Notes: generated by a model from the letters alone, not told the origin. A stretch of 64,000 bases of DNA from Catonia carolina (GCA_035578175.1 JAQMRL010000002.1:97380748-97444747); one strand, 5' to 3'; shown: positions 10,101 to 25,100, counted from the stretch's first letter. A program made the numbers and translations.

Positions 10101-13100
10101 CATGAAATTTGTTGCGGTATCAAAAAAACCGGGTCTTTTTGTCTCCAATCTCGATATGGCAATTTTTAAACAACATTAAAAATATAGGACTATTATAGAT
10201 CAACGCAGAATAAAATGAGTTAAATTTTTAAATAAAGTATGTTGAAATCTGATTCACATATTTGGAGAAGCAAGGGTTCAAACTCGGGTGTCTATGATTA
10301 TGAAACCGATAGTAGGTCTCCTGTATATCCGTACTTCATTGTTTTCAAGTCGTAACTTTTGAATCGTTTTTTCCAATTTAAATATAATACATTTCCTAAT
10401 TCTTTCCTACACTTTTTGGTGTTCCTCAAGGCAGCATACTGAGTCCATTTTTGCATACCCTCTACACCGCCGACTTTCCAAGAGATTAAAATATATCGCG
10501 GATGATAGGGCGATTTTAGCTGTAGACGCTTCCTCGACACTAGCTTCTGAGTAAACGTAAAACCATCTCAATGTTTATGAATGTTGCAAGAAATGGAGGG
10601 TGAAAATTATTGACAGTAAATCTACACACGTAAATTTACTTTAAACAAACAAACATATCCGATGGTCTATTGCGTATTACTTAGGTATGCATTTGGCCGA
10701 AGGCTCATTGGCAAATCCAAATATGGACAAAAGAAAACAACTTGGTCTGAAACTACGAAGATTATTTTGGCTCTTACAAAGTAGTAGATCCCAGTTTTCT
10801 TTGGTAAATAAGGTTCTGTTATAAATTAGTATTACAGTCGGTCTGGAGTTACGGGGTGCAGATAATGCAACCAATCTCGACATAGTACAAAGATTTCAGT
10901 CAAAATGTCTGCGACTGATCACGAGCTCCACAGTAAGTTACCAATGAAATCATACACAAAGACTTAAACATCCCTTTCCTAAAAGATGAAATTAGAACCC
11001 GTATTACAAAACATCAGGAAAATTGGAGACATAATAATTCATCTGCTATCAATCTTCTTGACAATAGCGACTTTTACAGTCTAAAATGTTTCAAAATATT
11101 TACCTACTCGATTCACTTAACCGACAGTCATCATTCATCATAATTATTGTATTCACCATCGTCTTTTTTAACAGGATAAAAATTTAATTAAATACTAAGT
11201 TTGTTTTTATATTTTTTTATCTTTATAATTCACACTAATTGAGTGTTGTATCTGTGTACTTTCAATGTCAAATTCAAAACTATTATAATTTTTGCTTAAA
11301 GTTTTTGTGTTTAATACCTAACGGATAGCAAAATAAATACACTGTTAAAAAAAGTCATTAAATGTTTATTTCGGTAATTTGTGCACACAAAATTAATTTG
11401 TCCTAAATCTAACCATTCGGTTTATTAATTATGTTTGTTATTTATGTGGTTTTCACCTTGGTGGCTAAAACTTCATTGTAATAAATTTCGCTGTTCATTA
11501 AAATTGTTATTTTGTAAATTTCTTTATTTTCAACTGTTCACCTTTAATGGGCCCATTTTGTCTAGCTTTACATAACGGATAAATATAAATATATTATATA
11601 TTAATTTGGTTTTTTTTTAAATTTATTTATTTAACGTCGCATCAACTGCAAGGTCATTAGCGACGACATTGGGGTGTAACTGTGCGTAATGAGGATGAAA
11701 TGATTTTTTGTAGCGTATAAAATATATTGTTAATTATTAGTAAAAAGAAATTAAATTGGTATGTATTATATCTTATTTTTTGAGTATGGTCATAGGTAAC
11801 ATATCACGGGATACATAAATTTTTTTTTCGATGATTATATTAAAATTAGCTTTATCTACATTATTTTTTATGTGTTTTTCTTTGTGCGACAACAACAAGA
11901 TCCTTGCGCTATGTTAATGTGGACTGGTGCCTTCTGTCGGAGCATTAGATCCACATGTCTTGTCTTTAAAGTCCCTATGTCTATATGCCTAGGACGTAGG
12001 CATTGACAATAATTTTTATTTTTTACCATATTAAGGTTAAATGCACTCGTTAATGAGAACGATACAGAAAATTAATATTTGAAAGTCATACATTACCTCA
12101 TCAACACCTGCATTATCGCCTTTGACGCATACTTGTTTATTACGGTCGAATACAATAACTTCATCATCATTTGAATACAGCTTTTCGCATAGCTCTTGGT
12201 CAATAGTAGCTTTGGTTACTTTTAAGGTGTTTGACAATTTATTTGATTCCTATAAACAAATAAACCTTATTTATCAAACATTTTTCTGCGAACACGGTTT
12301 TAGAAAATACAGACTATCGGTAATACTTCCCATTATGTTTACGGAAGGTCCCCAGGAAATGACCTGGGAGGATTTTTGACTCCGGCAAACAGGAGGCATG
12401 AGAGGCATGATGTAATCGATGCATACTATCTCCATCATATAACTTAAGAAGTCATTCAAGAAATTTCTTTTAGCCTTTTCAATTCCAACTTCAGCACGGA
12501 TTAAAGAGGTTCTACTGTACATAAAATAATAACAAAACAGAACCCGCTAGGTGAGACGACAGCCTGGCGGTAACACCTTCCTATGACCCGCTAGGCGAGT
12601 CTCTAGCACTAAATGTGTTAAGCACCAAGTGGTACCCCTGCTAGGCAGAGCAACCCAGAGGAACACTGATTTGGTGAATAAATTTGTTCTGGACGACTGA
12701 GGATTCAGGTTTTTGCTGCCACCGTGAATTGGTAGTGATCCAAGTACCTGATAGTCCTATACCCCGTTAAACTTCTACAGGAAGCAGCAACAAAATTAAC
12801 TTGTGCTGTGACAGAAAATAGGAGAAAACCTCAAGTCCAGCCGGTGTAGGTGGATGTAAGGAGGCCGTTTTCCCTTTATAGCTTCTTCGTAAGACCGATA
12901 AACCAACGAAGTGAAATTAGTAATACAATCTGGATAACTGAAAAGAAAGTAGCGTAGGAAAATCGGAATAAGAAACAAAAAATTCAATTCGATTTTTGGA
13001 ATATGGAATATAGCCTCATTTGCAGGAAAACAGGTGGAGACAGTAAAGGAAATGGAAAAATCAAGATTGCCATCTAAGGTACTAGTGGAACCAAGAACAA

Positions 13101-16100
13101 ATGAAAAGCGTGGAAGACACAGAATAGAGAGGGAGAAATACGTCAGAGAGTCTGGAAGGAAAAGAGGGCTAAGGATTAAAAGAGCTGAGAAGTCCGCGAT
13201 AGACAGGAATGAATTTAAAAGTTTTAGAAATGACCCGATGCTACTAGGCAGAAGGGTATGATAAAAAAAGAAAAATAAGTTTACAGAGATCAGAAAAGAT
13301 TATTTTTAAATTTAGAGGTTCTTACTTGTACTGCGGTCAAATGTATACATTTCAGTTGTTTTTTACGTCAGTTACCTTTAATCTGATGATTTCATTGTGA
13401 GCAGTAAGTCGTGAAGTAATAATTTTTTTCTATCCCTGTTGTTTGTACGTTGTACACTGTTCAATTTAATAACAATAAGTAACCCCATGACCCAACGAGA
13501 TGAGAATGAGGTGTAGGACGTGTGGATAAGGTACAGTCTTTTACAGTCTCGCCATTCTTGAAAGAGTATGGTTAATTGAGCCGCAACCACCAAAGTCCAC
13601 TGATAATCACGATATAGTATTCAAACCCGTATAAAAGTAAACCTTTACTGGGATTTGAACCAGGCCCGCCTCCGAAAATTGGCTGTTAAACAGGCCAATC
13701 AGGAACTTAAATTAATATTTTTTTATCTTCCATCAGAATTTTTTAAATTCTCATTTAAAATCAATCATATAAATTTCATTGATTCTTAAACGGAACTATC
13801 TGTTTCCGCCTAAATCCTTAGATAATTAATTAACAACACTAATTTTTTAAACAAATTTTAAAGTGTTATTTAAAATAATCTACTTTTACCAGATACCAAG
13901 CTGTGTAAATCAAGTAAAAGAAACTTACAGTTGTTCCCCAACCACTAATAAAGCAAGGTGCATCTAATGCTTTTTCAAAATTTTCTTCTATTTTAATCTT
14001 TGAAATGTGCATTCGTAAGGTAAATTTTCTTTTGAGCTGAAAAAGATGTAAAGTCAGTTTTTTTAAATATGTTGGTACCCAACTTATCTATAGCAAATTA
14101 TGCAAAAAAATGTTACTGGTCATACCAGAATCATTTTGATCTGTGCGATGAAGAATGTTTATCTTTAATAATTATTCATTTACTCTCGGATGAAAATACA
14201 ATGATCTTAGCATTGAAGTCTCCGATGATGATAACTCGTGTCCATCATATATTATCTTGTGAGAAATTCGACATATCTGACATATACTGACATATACTGA
14301 GATGACAACTAAAGTACTGAATTATTTAGTCTTAATTCTAACTGCAGAGGCTTGCATTTGTTCTGTTTCATATTTATCTTAGGCTTTCCTTTATTTTTAT
14401 TGCACTGCCTCCTATGGCACGATTTTCTGGATTCAAAGTATGGTAAACCTTGTATCACTTAAATTTTATAGAAGATTGTTTTATGAAGTAAATTTCACTT
14501 ATTAAACGTACACAGAGTATGATTAATACCTTGTGGTATATCCTAATGTTTATAACCTTGGTTATTTCGAACTTGGATAATTCGAATTTTTGGATAAATC
14601 GAATAAACTGGTATTTCCCATGAAAATCATATTAACATCTTATTAAAAGTGGTATGCCTAATTCGAAGTTTAAAGATGTGTTATTTGGTTGATTAGAACT
14701 TTTTCAAAGAAAGAAAATAAATGTTTGTTTAGCTAAGTTTTTTGTAGACAGGTAATAAAAGTTTTACATCTGCGTTTCGGTAGAAATAGACGCAAGAGAG
14801 TCAGTTATTAACGCTAGGCTTTGAACATTGTAAAGGGAGTTTCACTTTCACGGAGACTAGCACTGTATGATCGTTTTGGGATTTCCCCAGTTAAATTTAC
14901 ACTCTCATTCTTAAACCGATTTCAGTCACAGTATAGTCGAACTACTGCAGAGAACACAAGCGCATACGGTGTGTGGCATTTGTATTGTACGATTTACGAA
15001 CGTACATTTTTTTGTAAACTAGGTACAGTACATTTCAGTGCTGTATTGTTGTTTTCGTTTCAGTTAAGAGTTTACATGCAACGCGGTTAAGTTTATTTTA
15101 ACAATGGCTAAGCGTGGCCAGTGCAAGAGTTTAACTTTGGACGAAAATGTTAAAGTGATTAAGATGAGGAACGGGTTGGAAAACGAAAGTGTGTCATAGC
15201 TAAAGATTACGGAATTTTACCGAACACTTTGTCGTCTTTCTTAAAAAATAAAAACAACATAGAAAACTGGAATCAAAAAACAGAAAAAGTCGAAAGCTGA
15301 TAATAACAGAATATCCTGCAGAAGACGATTGTATTTTTACTTTCTCTTGCCTGTATGAATGTACAGGAAGAAAAGTTTTGCACAGAAACTAAATATTTAA
15401 ACTGTTGTTTTACACAGATATACGTGCTGTTTTCATACAGTACTATAACAACAAAATTATTAAAAAGTAATGAAACACTTAATAATTACCTTCACAACGG
15501 CTATATCGTGCTCTAGAGTTTTTGTATTATACCGTGGATATTTTGATATCATTGATACAAAAATCTTTTCGCTAAAAAAATTAAATAAACGACTGCTGCC
15601 CGCTACAACTCTAATCAAATAAATTGGTATTCTGTAAAAACAAAATATTAAATTATCGTACTACTATATTTTTAATTTTTTACAGTTTTGTGTAGCTTAT
15701 TGCTAACTAACACATTTTTCATAAAAAAATGCTCGTAACAGGGAGGTGGATGGTTAAATTATTAGCACTCTGCTAGCTCCAGGGCTACAAAAAAATAGTT
15801 CCGTTTTTAATCTTATGGTCAGCCAATTAAATGACTGAAGCATTTAAGAACAGAAGAGTTATAGGTGTAAAAGACACTAGTCAGAGTTATCTCCTCTGAG
15901 AGTAATGAATTTCACTATACAGCCAGACCCAGTGGTGACTGAAGTGAAAGTGTAATTTGCAGGGTGGAAAGTAGATGCATTTCAGAGGGCCTGGCATGCT
16001 GATAAACATACTTTTCACTCAGTGAGGAAGGCGCGACGTAAACCACCTCACTCCTTGTTTTACTTAGTAAATTCTCTAGAGATTCAAATCAGCTTTTCGG

Positions 16101-19100
16101 CTGATGACCTAAACAACAAAACAAGCATAAATGCCATATCATGTGGACAATGTGATACTGTAAATGGGAAATTATGTTTCATAAGTGGTGATCGCGACAA
16201 GAGAGAGACAATCCGGTATGATTTGGGTAGAACGAAATCTGTGAGGCAGAAGATTGAACGATATGGAGAGGTGGTTACGACATGTACACTGCATGCCAGA
16301 GGATAGTTATCTGCTACTTGCCTTACAATACCATCCACAGGGAGTGTGGTCGTTGGGTAGACCACGAAGAAGATGGATTAGAAGCTGGAACAGGCAATGT
16401 GTCTAACCCGTAAATGAGGAAGAAGATGAAAGGAAGATGAGTTATTTTTAACAATACCCTTTGTACAAAATGCCATTGTATACTTTACGTACTAAACGGA
16501 TTTTTCAATTGAAGTTTTCTATAATTGGTCGAATTGTATTGTACCTAGTAGGCTACTTTTGTCCTTTTTACTATAGGTCATTTTTATTTATCTGTTTGGT
16601 ATTTCTTTATGTTATTTTCTAGTTATCCTATTTTTGTATTCCTATAGGTACTATTTTTTATTTTTTTTATTTTATTATTCCTAATCTGGAATTGTATTGC
16701 ATCATATTCTTCTGGATATGTATCCAGACTTTCGACGTCTCCAGACGTTTTTTGTGTGTCGGCTCATACATAAACCATCCGGAACTTAAGTTAGGTTTTA
16801 GTCTGTGTCTAAAAAGTAAAGCTAATGCGAGTAAAGGGTGTTTTTATTAAAATCAGTTTAGTAGTAGAAGTTTAACGAGTGAGTAGTTCTCCGTAAAGCA
16901 ACAATTTTTTTTAAACTTTATTAATGAAATTCAAAACTGCTACAAAGTAAACAACCAGTGAAATGATGGTGAGTGAAGGAATGAATGAAATAACATGAGT
17001 GATGCGCAAGGAGAGCACCATCCATATTGACAGTCACCGACACGTTATTTATTTACTTGTCACAAATTCATCGATAAATTTATGTATTTATTAATAACAT
17101 ATAACATTTTCTAAAACAGCAGATCCCAGCTCCACTGTCTCCTTAATAGCCTCTGTTGTTGTTCTATAATAGCCTCTTAATAGTCTGTTCGTTGCTGGGC
17201 TAAAATAAATAGTTCTGTTTCTTATCACATGGTCAGCCAATTAAATGACTGAATTATTTAAGAACAGAAGAGGTAGAGGTGTAAAAGACACTAATCAGAG
17301 TTATCTCCTCTGAAAGTAATGAATTTCATTATACAGCCAAACCCTGTGGTGAATGAAGTGAAGGTATCATTTGCAGAGTGGAAAATATGTGCTTTTCAGA
17401 GGACCCGGGATGCTGATAAGCTTACTTTTCCATTCAGTGAGGAAGGCAATTGTTAATCATCTCACTCCTCGTTTTACTTTATAAAACCTCTGCTGGTTCA
17501 AACCAGCCTTTCGGCTGATGATCTAAACAACACATGGTAGATGACGGGAAGAAATTTTACGTGTCAGTTCGTTTGGACGAGCGAAGTCTAATGGGGGAGT
17601 TTCGATAAAGTTGAACAAAAACATCTGTCATCAGAGATATTTGAGGTCATTATGTAAAGTAGCGTTAGAAACGTAAGAGGGTGCGTTGACTAATATCAGT
17701 TAAGTCTTCGATTAAAACCTCCGAATTCGAGCTATCAGAAAAATTTCGCTACAATTGTTCGGTTTTGTATTATTAATTGTAACATTTATTAAATTACATT
17801 GCTATATTTTTGTTTATAGTTAAATTTAGTTTGTTTTGTAAAGTGATTGTTACGTAGCTGTGTTCGCTAATGACTTAATTATTCATGCGGCCTTAAATAA
17901 ATAAACATATTTTAGGCTTACATAAAAAAAGCTTTCTTTATGCAATTACTATTTCGTATTAAGTTACTCTTATTAATCCTACTTTTCTAAACGGATATTA
18001 AATAACCTAATAATTATGTTTACCTATTAGTAATATCTGTATTAATAATATAATATATAAATAAAAAGAAAATTTAAACGATGATAGTTTGTTAACTCTA
18101 GTTGTTTTTAAAATGTGTTTATCTGACGCCTAATAAAAAATGTTTTAACTTATTTAGTTACTTCTCAAACCTCTATAATCAGTTTTCCGTTCTTCCTTTA
18201 AGTACTTGTTACTTATTTTCTACTTTTTATGTGTTAAATAACTTTAATAGTAATAAATTTGTTACTAATATAATTCTCCGTACTTTTCAAGGCAATGAGC
18301 CGCTGTTAAGATGTACATGTCAGAAATTATTGAACCTCCACAAAAATGAATACCGATGTTAAGAATTGTCATCTGAAGTGAAACCTGCAATAAGTTGTTC
18401 TGGTTAAGTTAATTTTATAAGTGTTTAAAAATATATGAGTTAATGTATAAAAACAAACGTAAGTTCTCCCTACACAGGATTGCCATAAGGCTATTCCTCA
18501 TGCAAAATTAATAAAATTGGGCAACAGGTAATACGTTCATTTGGCTCATAGGAATCAAAACGTATACGAGGTGGGTCAGTTTCGCTCGTGAAAAAATAAC
18601 AGCAATTAATTTTTTAATAAAAGTATTGTTGCGGGAACAGCCATCCCATAAATACTTTTTAACAGTTATGCACACAAGGCTAATGCAGACAGTGAAGGGT
18701 GATAGATTGAAATTGGCACTTAACTTTATATTCCCATTGAAAGTTACATTAATTATTTAACAAATAGTGACAAACAATAAATAATATATATAAAAACAGA
18801 AACTAAAAAGAGAGAAAATAAACCAAAAAAAAATATATGTATAATAAAAACTTTTATTTACACAAGTGAAAATAGACTTACATAAGGCACAAATGGACCT
18901 AACAGGTATTGGAGACAGAAACACATTCAGAAACAGGATAAACGAGTGGAATGTGATGCCAGAGAATGAGATCCTTAGGAGGACAGGGACGAAGTGGACA
19001 GAGGAGAGGAAGCAAACACATGGGGAGAGAATGAGAGAAGTATGGAAAATGAGAAAGAATTCCCAAAAATGAGTCGGAATGCTTTGCGCGATCCATCGGG

Positions 19101-22100
19101 TCCATACGCACATAATAATAATAATAATAATAAAACTTTTATCCCTTCTTCTCCCCTTATTCTTTCCTTACGTTACAAAAATTACCGGAAATCATAACTG
19201 CAAAGGGTAAACCACCTGTGGGTAGACATAAGTTGCAGAAATAATAATTTTATATGAAGCATCCCTGGATGATATAAGTCGTAAAGCAGTTGGTAAATAT
19301 AAGGAAAATAATATCACAAAATGACAATGGTTATATACCTAATATTACTGTAAAAAAATTATAAGTGTAAATTGTAGAGTTTTTATTTGTCTACAACGTA
19401 GATTAGAGAAATATTTGCCCAAAAATTAAATGCAGTTTAATGACAGATTTAAAAAACAAAGAACTATTTTCCGTCAAGAGAGCGAGCCTCTCCACTAATT
19501 TTTACAGACTTACCGCTAATCCCACCTTGACAACAAAAAAAATCTAGTAAATCAAGGTATTATAATCAAAGTACGAATCGTTTTGAGGAAATTTCAAAAA
19601 GGGAAAATCGTACGAGTTATCAGCTAATACCGGTTGACCGATTTCCCTGAAAACGTTTGGGTCGGGTCAACTCGAGATACCAACTGGTCTGTGTGCTCTA
19701 CAAGACGGAATAAGCGGTATGTCAGCTGCAATTCTTTGGTGTCTGTGTTCTCGTGATAATTCTTTTTTTAAATTCTTTTTAAATTTTTTTAAATTCTTTT
19801 TTTGCGGTCTTGAAAGGCAAACGTTTATAATATAAAGTATGGACAATTAAATACTCTACAACTTTTATTTTAATGCATTTTTTTCTGCAGTACTTAATTA
19901 TTAAGCATCACATTTTTGATTTGCCATATTTTACTCATCAAAATTCAAATCAAACATAGGTTTATTTTCATTTAGCGTCATTCACTCATAATTAAAATCA
20001 GGTAATGTTTTTCATTTTACATTTTTTACTAATGATTAACCACACAGTGGGTTATGTTTTTCGTTATTTACTTTGGCAAGAGAAATTCCTGTTGAGTGGT
20101 TCACTCCATACTTTTTTTCTTCTAGTAATATTGCTTAATAAAGATGTGCTATTATTTTGAAAAATTAGAAAGTAACACTGACGAAATACCCACGTTAAAA
20201 AAATCGCTTCTACAAAGTCTTTACGCATTTCCTAATAAACACAAAAGTCAAAAAGACAAAAGTCTTTCTATTTAGAACTCACATTGAATAAAAATGCGTT
20301 AAATGAAACTAAGACAGTGTTACTACAATGTGTTGTAGCTACATACACAAAATTTACCTGAAACGGTATTTCGCCATCTTTAGCATAACGTCCTCCATGA
20401 ACTCTTGTGTCTGACTTTATTGCACTTAACACATTGCTAGTTAAATTTTCAAAATGCTCGTTTTCATTACTAAAATTTCTTGCTGACGTGTAGGCTGAAA
20501 TAATGAAATAATTATCAATTCAGATTTAAACGTAAATAGGTACATTTTTTTTAACTTTTATATTACATTTTTATTACATCTTCACGTCAGATCTACCTGC
20601 ATCTGCTTCATCTACACCGCATTGGCTGGTTTCCCACTAGCCGACACGACACCGACCCGACACCGACCCGATAAAATCGGATTTGCTGTCACATCAGACG
20701 ACAGTCGGTGGCAGGAAGGCGACGAAGCTGCACTGTGTTTTGTAGAGATGGCTGATTATGACAGACGATTGTATTTGTTGTTTTGAGATCTAAGAGACGG
20801 AAATGTAGGAGGAATTATTGGGTTCACCCGATCATTAAAGTTCGGTATGTAGAAGGCGCATTCTACACATTATTTGACAAATTAGTTACCGATGAAAAAA
20901 ACGTTTTTTAATTTTTTCAGAATGAGTAAAGATACATTTGATTATATAGCAGTGAATTTGCGTGATAATATTAAGAAACAAGACACCAAATTTCGAATGA
21001 CAATACCACCTGAAGAAATGTTGTCAGTAACTATAAGGTAAGTTGATTATAAACAATAGTTCAACATCTGATTTTATGAAGTACTTAATTTATTCTTTCA
21101 GATTCCAAAAATAACAAAAACAGTTGCAAATATATTTGTATTGTTTATTATAGTGTTAAAAAAGTGCTACATTACATTTTTATGAGAATGTTCATATTTG
21201 AAGAGTATCAGCTTAGACCTAATCAAGGCCAAACAAAATTTGCCATTTCATCACTTGGCTTGAAGCAGGAAGTACCAGATGAGGTAGAATCATGGGTGCT
21301 TGGATAGTCAAAAGTGGAAAGTGCAGATGAGTTTGGACGTGATCGTTTGTCTTTTATAGTTTTAATAATCTTCAGAAATTCCATATGTAGATCAAGTAAT
21401 TCAGATTTGTTAAAGTCACGTATATATGGCTTGAACGAAAGCAACATTAACTCGTGTTCAGTAGGTACATGTACAGGCTTAGGCCTTTTGAGTTCACACA
21501 AAATTTCCTGTTCTAACAGGTCAGGTTCCCGTCTTTTACAGTTTTTCCCAGGAGATTTGTTCACTTTCTTCTTTTCGTTATCTGATACATTAGCACATAT
21601 TACTTGTGAATCAGTTGGAAGAACCGAATTAACATTTAAATCTGTTTGTGAAGGATGTGGAGATTGAATTTGTGTATCAGTAATATCATCACTTGCATCT
21701 TCTAGTAGCAGATCCTGGGTAAAGTTGCTTTTGGTGTCATCTTTTTGGGCCGACTTCAGTAGAAACTGCAAGTGTTCGGCGTACATATAACTTTTTTTGC
21801 CGCTTGTCCACTTTTTGTTCTTTGAGATCGTAGGAAAGCATCCCTTATGTTTTCCCATTTCTTCATTATAGCATCGCCTGAAACAATAAAACAATCGCCG
21901 GCCGCGTTGGCGATGTTGGTAACGTGCTCGCCTCTCATCACGCGGTCTTGGGTTCGAATCCCACTCGGGCATGGCATTTTTTCATACGTTACAAAAAATT
22001 CATTTCATCCTTCACCGTCTGCATTAGCAGCAATTTGCAAAACAGTCGGACGTTAAACAAAAAAAAAATGAAACAATATCATTTTGTAACGTTCTCACTG

Positions 22101-25100
22101 TATAAACCGTCACTTACTACCCTTCTTTACAGGTAGAAAGCAACAAAAAATATATTCATGGAAGCAACCTATGTGTGTTCAAATGCATCTGTGTGCGTGT
22201 GTTTGTGTTTTAGCATACCTGTATTATAGTTATATTTATTGTTACAGGTATCTGGCATCAGGAAACACATTGACAGATTTGCACTAGTCATTCCGAATTG
22301 GTATTTCTACATTAAGCAATATCATTGAAATTGTATGCAGTAAAATATGGGATGTATTTCGTGCTGAATATCTCAAAGAAATGAAACGCCAAGACTGGGA
22401 AGAAGTTGCAGATGAGTTTCAAAGAAAGGCAAATTTTCCAATGTGCTTAGGTGCGATAGATGGCAAGCACATTCGGATTCAAAATTTTCCTCACGCTGGA
22501 TCAGTGCATTTCAACTACAAAAAGTTTTATTCCATAGTCCTGTTAGCAATTGTAGATGCCAATTATAAATTTGTGTATGTTGATATCGGTGCCTATGGTA
22601 AGGATTGTGATTCTTCCATTCTTCAGTGGACAGAATTTTGGAGAAAGCTGACTCTTGGAGAACTAGACATTCCTGAGTCAAAGGGTCTTCCCCCTAAAGG
22701 TATAAAGGTACCGTATATTTTTATTGGTGACAGTGCGTTTGCTATCCACGAACACATCTTGAAGGAGTTTTCTAATAACAATATGAGTGTTAAGCAACGT
22801 GTTTTCAATTACAGACTACACCGAGTGCGCAGGTATGTCGAGTGTGCATTTGGCATCCTCAGAAATAAATGGAGGATCTTCCATAGACCTTTAAATGTTT
22901 CTAAAAAATTTTCCAAAAATATTGTTAAAGCTTGTGTGGTTTTACACAATATAGTTCGATTGAGAGATGTGGGAGGACAAGATGATGAAATGATAGTTCC
23001 AGGATCTCAATTTCGAAACTTGATCAGGAAGACGAAGCAAACAGGAAAAACTGGGAAAGGTGTTCGCACGAATTTTGCCAACTATTTCGTGAGTGATGAA
23101 GGCAAGTTACCTTGGCAGTTATCAAAAATATAAGCCTGTTTGAACTAACTGGATTATTATCCAACAATGTACTCAGACAAAAATGTACAATAAAAATTTT
23201 TGTACTTACTGACTTTTTTCTTCTCTTCTGCATTTAATGTGTCGTATCCATCTTCTAGGTATTCGAATATGTCCTTCCAACTCCTTTGGCGCAGAATTTT
23301 ATTTTTGTTTCCCTCATTACTTTTATCCCATAAACAAGGCTTGGTCTCAACTAATTCTATCAGAGTTACTATGTCATACTTAAACATACGCATGCTAAAA
23401 TTTCACTAGGACAGCAGGTAAAGCAACACACTGTAATAAATTGTAGGGCGGATTGGAAAAATAATATAACACGCACAGCTGGTTTGCACTCGAGCCACTA
23501 ACACACTGTTATAAAAGGCACGGTATCGGCCCGACGGTAGTGGGGCCGGTGGTGCTCGCCGACATGCTGGCGCCGACACCGACACGGCGCAGACATCAAA
23601 TTGTCTAGTCTGAAAGTGCTCCGTAATATTACATGCTATGTTTTATCCAATGTTGTCGGGCCGACATCGTGCCGATATCGTGTCGGTGTAGTGTCGGCTA
23701 GTGTGGAAACGGCCATTAGCTTCTTATGCTGACGATACAGTCATCCTTTCTTCTAACGTAGAGAGAAGCAGCGAGTAATAATTTACAAAGTCACATCAAC
23801 TTTTTAAATTATTGGTTAAAAATTTGGAGGGTTCAGTTCAATGCATCGAAATCAGTGTACGTCAACTTTTCTCTCCGGAAAGGCAAATGTCCTCAATTAT
23901 TCCTTGACAATAAACCGATGTCACAACAAGTTACATACCTTGAACTTCATCTAGATAAGAGACTCACCTGAGCGACTCATATAAAAAATAAAAGACTGAC
24001 GTTGAACACCAAATTGAAAGAACTATTCCAAATATTTGGACAAATCTAAAATCTAAACTACTGCTATACAAAGTTTATTTTAAACCAATATGGACCTGCC
24101 GCCAACATTGGCGTAGTTGGTAACGTACTCGCCTCTCATCATGCGGACTTGGGTTCGAATACCACTCAAGCACGGCATATTTTCATACGTTAAAAAAATC
24201 ATTACACCGTCACAGTTACAACCCAACGTCTTCGCTAATGACTACTGTAGTTGATGCGACGGTAAAAATAAACAAAGCAAAAAACAGAAATATGGACCTA
24301 TGGGCTACAAATTTTTGCACAGCTAAACCGAGTAACCTACAAAAAAGCCTTTCAATGAAAATTTTTAAGTGTAATTACCAGCGCACCTTTTTATGTCAAT
24401 AATAAAATCCTACATGACCTTAAAATTCCATTTATAAGTGAAGTAGTTAAGTTCAGCTTCAGCGTTTTTCACGGAAACGTGAAAAACGTTTATACGCTCG
24501 GCTAATGTTCGGACAACAATGAGGTGAAATCTTTTCTTATGTAAGTACCGCGCTATGACGGATTTGAACAACGTTTTTACTTTTATTAGCTAATAAAATC
24601 TTTTGTGCAGACTCATTTTTATTTTGTTTCCTAACGACTGGAGTAATAAAAGTAAGATTATACCCTTATTATTAAGATTAATGTTGACAGTACATTGTCC
24701 AATGTTATTTTCCCTATACGTCAGATTTATTGGGAATATATTTAGCCTATAAAACTGCATATAGTAACCAATAACCTTATTATGAGCAGTTTATTGGTGG
24801 TTATGTAGGCTACATTTATAACTGCGTAAATAACCGATAACCTACCTATTGCTTGAGTCCCAGCTCCGTGTAGTTGTAAGGAATGCAGTGCGTTGTTATA
24901 GTAGTGGGAAAATGAATGAGTTATTAGTTTTTCACAGCTGATGCATTTGTAGTGGTAGCGTGTACTAACTAGACTAAAATTATATTCTTACAATCCGGCG
25001 CATTAATTTAACAAATACCTACCGGGTTATTAATTTGGTCGGATTCATAATATTTAACTTACCAATTTATATCAAAATATGTAAATAAATAAATGTAATA

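Larger units (their letters stand above)
20624..23714 (+). mobile_element. PIF/Harbinger element with transposase and MADF genes
   Basis: A 3.1 kb element with inverted ends (GGCTGGTTTCCCACTAGCC left; complement of GGCTAGTGTGGAAACGGCC right) and GC-rich subterminal CGACAC repeats. ATT flanks both sides (20621-20623, 23715-23717). The Jockey sequence rejoins in frame across a single ATT, confirming the boundaries. It carries a transposase on plus and a MADF-domain gene on minus, the usual two-gene Harbinger plan. Both are lightly damaged. Confidence 0.9.
20560..24480 (+). mobile_element. Jockey-type LINE hosting a Harbinger and a SINE
   Basis: Before the Harbinger the frame reads [11 protein letters not shown]. 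After it, the frame resumes [12 protein letters not shown] (RT catalytic YADD), and around the SINE it reads KPIWT / YGLQIFAQL. Later text ([13 protein letters not shown]) is the Jockey C-terminus. Removing the two insertions gives one collinear RT. Decayed. Lies in SP-B intron 1. Confidence 0.75.

Noticed and set aside
16022..16365. Overlapping 93-94 codon frames on both strands
   Set aside because: They cross the junction of a DR1 repeat and a LINE 3' end and show no domain.
18757..19113. 118-codon minus-strand frame rich in Phe/Ser/Leu
   Set aside because: It is the antisense shadow of the LINE 3' end read on plus.
21897..21975. tRNA gene at the SINE head
   Set aside because: A and B boxes fit, but target duplications and the shared body and poly(A) show a SINE.
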